From assembly GCA_014377155.1 (NCBI GenBank), contig JACMQD010000013.1, positions 1 to 7,894 of the forward strand: 7,894 bases of DNA. Direction: 5' to 3'. This stretch comes from Herminiimonas sp. (GTDB lineage Bacteria > Pseudomonadota > Gammaproteobacteria > Burkholderiales > Burkholderiaceae). Under the pieces are notes generated by a model. The model did not search any database, was not told the origin of the DNA, and saw only the letters and a program-made list of their open reading frames with translations. A program made the position numbers and the translations under genes. Below are positions 5,506 to 7,894 of the stretch, in pieces. The first letter of the stretch is position 1, and every line of letters starts with the position of its first letter.

Positions 5506-7894
5506 TCAGTTTACGCTTTCGATTTTGTTGGGCGACCTGCTTGCAGGCAAAGCAACCGGCGCGCCGGTCAAGCGGTCGAGCTTGGCGACTTGCGGATCCT
5601 TCCATCCACCGCTGATTCTATACTCGAAGGTAAAGGCCCGCATCAGCGGCTCGCGCAAGAATAGTTGCGCCAAGAACGAACCAATACCGATGACCGGATT
5701 GACCGCCAGTGCGTAGACGATCGACGCCGTGCCGACGTTGATCTCGGGTATGACGGCGACGTGCAGATTCTGTGTTTCCTTGTCGATGTCGGCCGTACCA
5801 TCCATTAACACCGTCGCATTGACACTGCGCATTTTAAGGTTCTCCGTCTTTGCCACGCCTTCGCTGATGCTGGCATTTCCGGTAATACCATCGAACGCAA
5901 AACCTTCTGAAAATACATCACGAAAATCCAGCGACAGGCGACGTGGCAACGATTGCAGACTCAGGACGCCGAGCAGCTTGGCGGCGCCCGGGTCCACTTT
6001 CAGGAACTGGCCGGCCGCAATATCGAGTTGCATATTCCCCGACAGGCTCGGTATGTCCAGTGAGAACGGCAAACCTTTCCAGTTCAGGTCGCCTTCCATG
6101 CGTCCTTTGCCGCCGCGTAGTACGCCGGCAAAGCCGACGCGTTCCAGCAATTTTCCAGCGTTGGCAATATCGAGCTTATAGACCAGGTTGGTCAGATTGT
6201 CGCCCTCTTTGGCGGTCCATTTTCCGCTTGCGTTGAAGGTCGCATCATCGTTGGCAATGGCGAGTTTGTCGATGCGCCATTCGCGTAGCGCCGAGGCACG
6301 TACATTGTTGGCCTTCAGGTCGAGGCGACCAAAGGGTTTGCCGAACAATTCGAAATTTTCGGCAACGATATCGAGCCCGGGCATCTGTACCGACACGTTC
6401 TTGCCTTCCAGCAGATCGGTTACCTCGGCTGCGGCGGATTTCGGAATGATCAGGGAAGCCAGTCGCGCGGTCACGCGTCCGGGCCCGGATCCGGTCGCGG
6501 TTTCGTTCCAGCTAATATAGCCGGAGGCCTGATCGGCATCGATGTTGGCTTGCCATATGCCTTTGGCATGCGAAGCGCCGACCACGACGTTATCGAGCTT
6601 CTTGCCGATCACGATCAGTTCGGATGCGCGGGCAGCCAGCACTTCCGGTTCGATGTATTGGGCAATGCCGAGCGCGTCGGAAGAGCTCGCTGCCGCCTTG
6701 GTCTTGTCGCCGCTCGCGGCTGACGCAACCAGCGTACGCCAGGCATCGATATTCAGCGACTTCAGGCTGACGTTGGCAACCAGACCGCTATCCGGTTGTG
6801 GCGCTGGCACATTGACACCGATACCGCCGTTCAATACTTTCCAGGCGGCGTTCTTGTCGAGCGGTTTCTGACGCAGATAACGGGCTGAAATGGCGCTGCC
6901 GAGCGAAAGCCTGATTTCGTCGCGCAGCGCCGTCGGATCGTCCGATGCCAGACCGGTCAGCTCTACTTTCAACGGCAGACTTTCACTAGCAGCCTTGCGC
7001 AGTGGCACCGGAAAATCCAGGCTCAAGCCCTGCATGCTGGATTCGATGACGATTTCGGGCCGGCGTTTCCTGACGGCGATGGACGCGGTGTAACGGGTAC
7101 TGCCGGCAATGCGGTCCGACAATTTCTGTATGCCGGTATTGGCATAGGTCTTGCGCAAGCCTTCGCCCGACAGCGTGCCATCGGCCTTGATGACAATTGC
7201 GCCGTCGCGCTGCGTGCCACCGGCAATGCTGACCGGGCCGCCGAGAAAGGTAGACCGCATGCCACTGAGATTGAGACCCTTTTCATTGAATTCCAGTTTG
7301 CCCGAGGTCGCCAGCAGCGGCGGGATCAAGTTCTGCAGAATCACATCATTATTGTCGAGCGCCAGTACGCCCTGCACTTTGGCGTCGATCATATGATTGA
7401 GCGGCAATTGCAACTTCAGGGCCAGTAAGGCCATGCCGCTGCCTTTGGTTTCTTCCGTAAAATTGCCAATCCAGCCGGCAACCGGACTATCGTTGGTAAA
7501 GCCGACCAGTTCCTGCAGCGGACCCTTGGCGCTGCCATCGATTTCGAGTGTCTTGTCAATCGGCAGCAAATCGGGAATGATTGCCTTGACGTTGACGAGG
7601 GCGACGCCATGCGTTGTCGCCGAGCGGGCGAAAATTTCCATGCGGGTTCGATTGAAGGCGATCGTGCCATTGATGTCATTGATGACCGGCCATAACGGTG
7701 CGACGCCGTCCTTGGCAGTGAATGCAGGCGCATAATTGAGACGGCCTTTTTCGATGGTGCCGCTGACCGAGAATTCGCCCTTCGGTTTGTCGCCCGCCAC
7801 CGCCGGATTGAACGGGAAGTCAGCGAGATTGCCCTTGAGCTTGATTTTTAGATCACGGGCTACGCCGGCATTCAACGCACCGCGCAGCCAGCCA
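5506..7894 (-). CDS. yhdP: YhdP family AsmA-like protein, 3' part (start beyond the window)
   Basis: The frame is open to the right edge, giving 795 visible residues of a family that usually has about 1,250-1,400. The product is a long, repetitive beta-strand protein with many short alternating hydrophobic strands and no catalytic motif, as expected for the AsmA-like barrel-groove proteins. Diagnostic is the C-terminal region, with its run of conserved strands, a hydrophobic stretch near VYALAVNPVIGIGSFLAQLF, and then the YRISGGWKDPQV ending. In E. coli YhdP, with TamB and YdbH, spans the periplasm and moves phospholipids to the outer membrane; the same role is inferred here. The N-terminal membrane anchor is not in the window. 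A TTG at 7875 is in frame but is not the real start, because the reading continues upstream with similar sequence. The stop lies two bases before the nitrilase start. Confidence 0.9.
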   Translation of the reverse strand, partial: GWLRGALNAGVARDLKIKLKGNLADFPFNPAVAGDKPKGEFSVSGTIEKGRLNYAPAFTAKDGVAPLWPVINDINGTIAFNRTRMEIFARSATTHGVALVNVKAIIPDLLPIDKTLEIDGSAKGPLQELVGFTNDSPVAGWIGNFTEETKGSGMALLALKLQLPLNHMIDAKVQGVLALDNNDVILQNLIPPLLATSGKLEFNEKGLNLSGMRSTFLGGPVSIAGGTQRDGAIVIKADGTLSGEGLRKTYANTGIQKLSDRIAGSTRYTASIAVRKRRPEIVIESSMQGLSLDFPVPLRKAASESLPLKVELTGLASDDPTALRDEIRLSLGSAISARYLRQKPLDKNAAWKVLNGGIGVNVPAPQPDSGLVANVSLKSLNIDAWRTLVASAASGDKTKAAASSSDALGIAQYIEPEVLAARASELIVIGKKLDNVVVGASHAKGIWQANIDADQASGYISWNETATGSGPGRVTARLASLIIPKSAAAEVTDLLEGKNVSVQMPGLDIVAENFELFGKPFGRLDLKANNVRASALREWRIDKLAIANDDATFNASGKWTAKEGDNLTNLVYKLDIANAGKLLERVGFAGVLRGGKGRMEGDLNWKGLPFSLDIPSLSGNMQLDIAAGQFLKVDPGAAKLLGVLSLQSLPRRLSLDFRDVFSEGFAFDGITGNASISEGVAKTENLKMRSVNATVLMDGTADIDKETQNLHVAVIPEINVGTASIVYALAVNPVIGIGSFLAQLFLREPLMRAFTFEYRISGGWKDPQVAKLDRLTGAPVALPASRSPNKIESVN

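Noticed and set aside
5504..5605. 34-residue N-terminal extension of the nitrilase-like protein from an ATG at 5605
   Set aside because: The extra residues are Arg/Ala-rich, lie within the yhdP coding region, and precede a normal family N-terminus starting at 5503.

Overview
The window looks like chromosomal housekeeping DNA of a betaproteobacterium, probably order Burkholderiales and perhaps Oxalobacteraceae. This is judged from moderately GC-rich coding sequence, the protein families, and the gene order yhdP-nitrilase-tldD-aroG, which I recall from that group. No database search was possible. I see no mobile element, tRNA, rRNA or CRISPR array.

Left part, plus strand (1-1689): a complete YajQ-family nucleotide / c-di-GMP-binding protein gene is followed without any gap by an exported retropepsin-like aspartic protease (TAG stop and ATG start adjacent). 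After a 117-nt gap comes a small four-helix membrane protein of the DUF2177 family.

Right part, minus strand (7894 down to 1722): the 3' two-thirds or so of a yhdP (AsmA-like, lipid-transport) gene enters from the right edge. Two nucleotides later begins a Nit1-type carbon-nitrogen hydrolase, then tldD (metalloprotease subunit), then after 364 nt aroG (DAHP synthase, first step of aromatic amino acid synthesis). aroG converges on the DUF2177 gene, and the 32-nt space between their stop codons is mostly filled by a perfect 11-bp GC-rich hairpin.

The most interesting element is in the aroG 5' leader, which carries no annotated-size gene. On the minus strand it holds a 23-codon reading frame (2971-2900) whose codons 3-14 include five Phe and three Tyr. 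It is followed 34 nt later by a strong intrinsic terminator (2865-2834) placed before the aroG start. A GGCGGT segment inside the leader frame can pair with the upstream arm of that terminator. This is the layout of a classical translation-coupled transcription attenuator responding to charged tRNA-Phe/tRNA-Tyr, controlling the enzyme that starts synthesis of those amino acids. The peptide and terminator are read directly; the regulatory mechanism is inferred.
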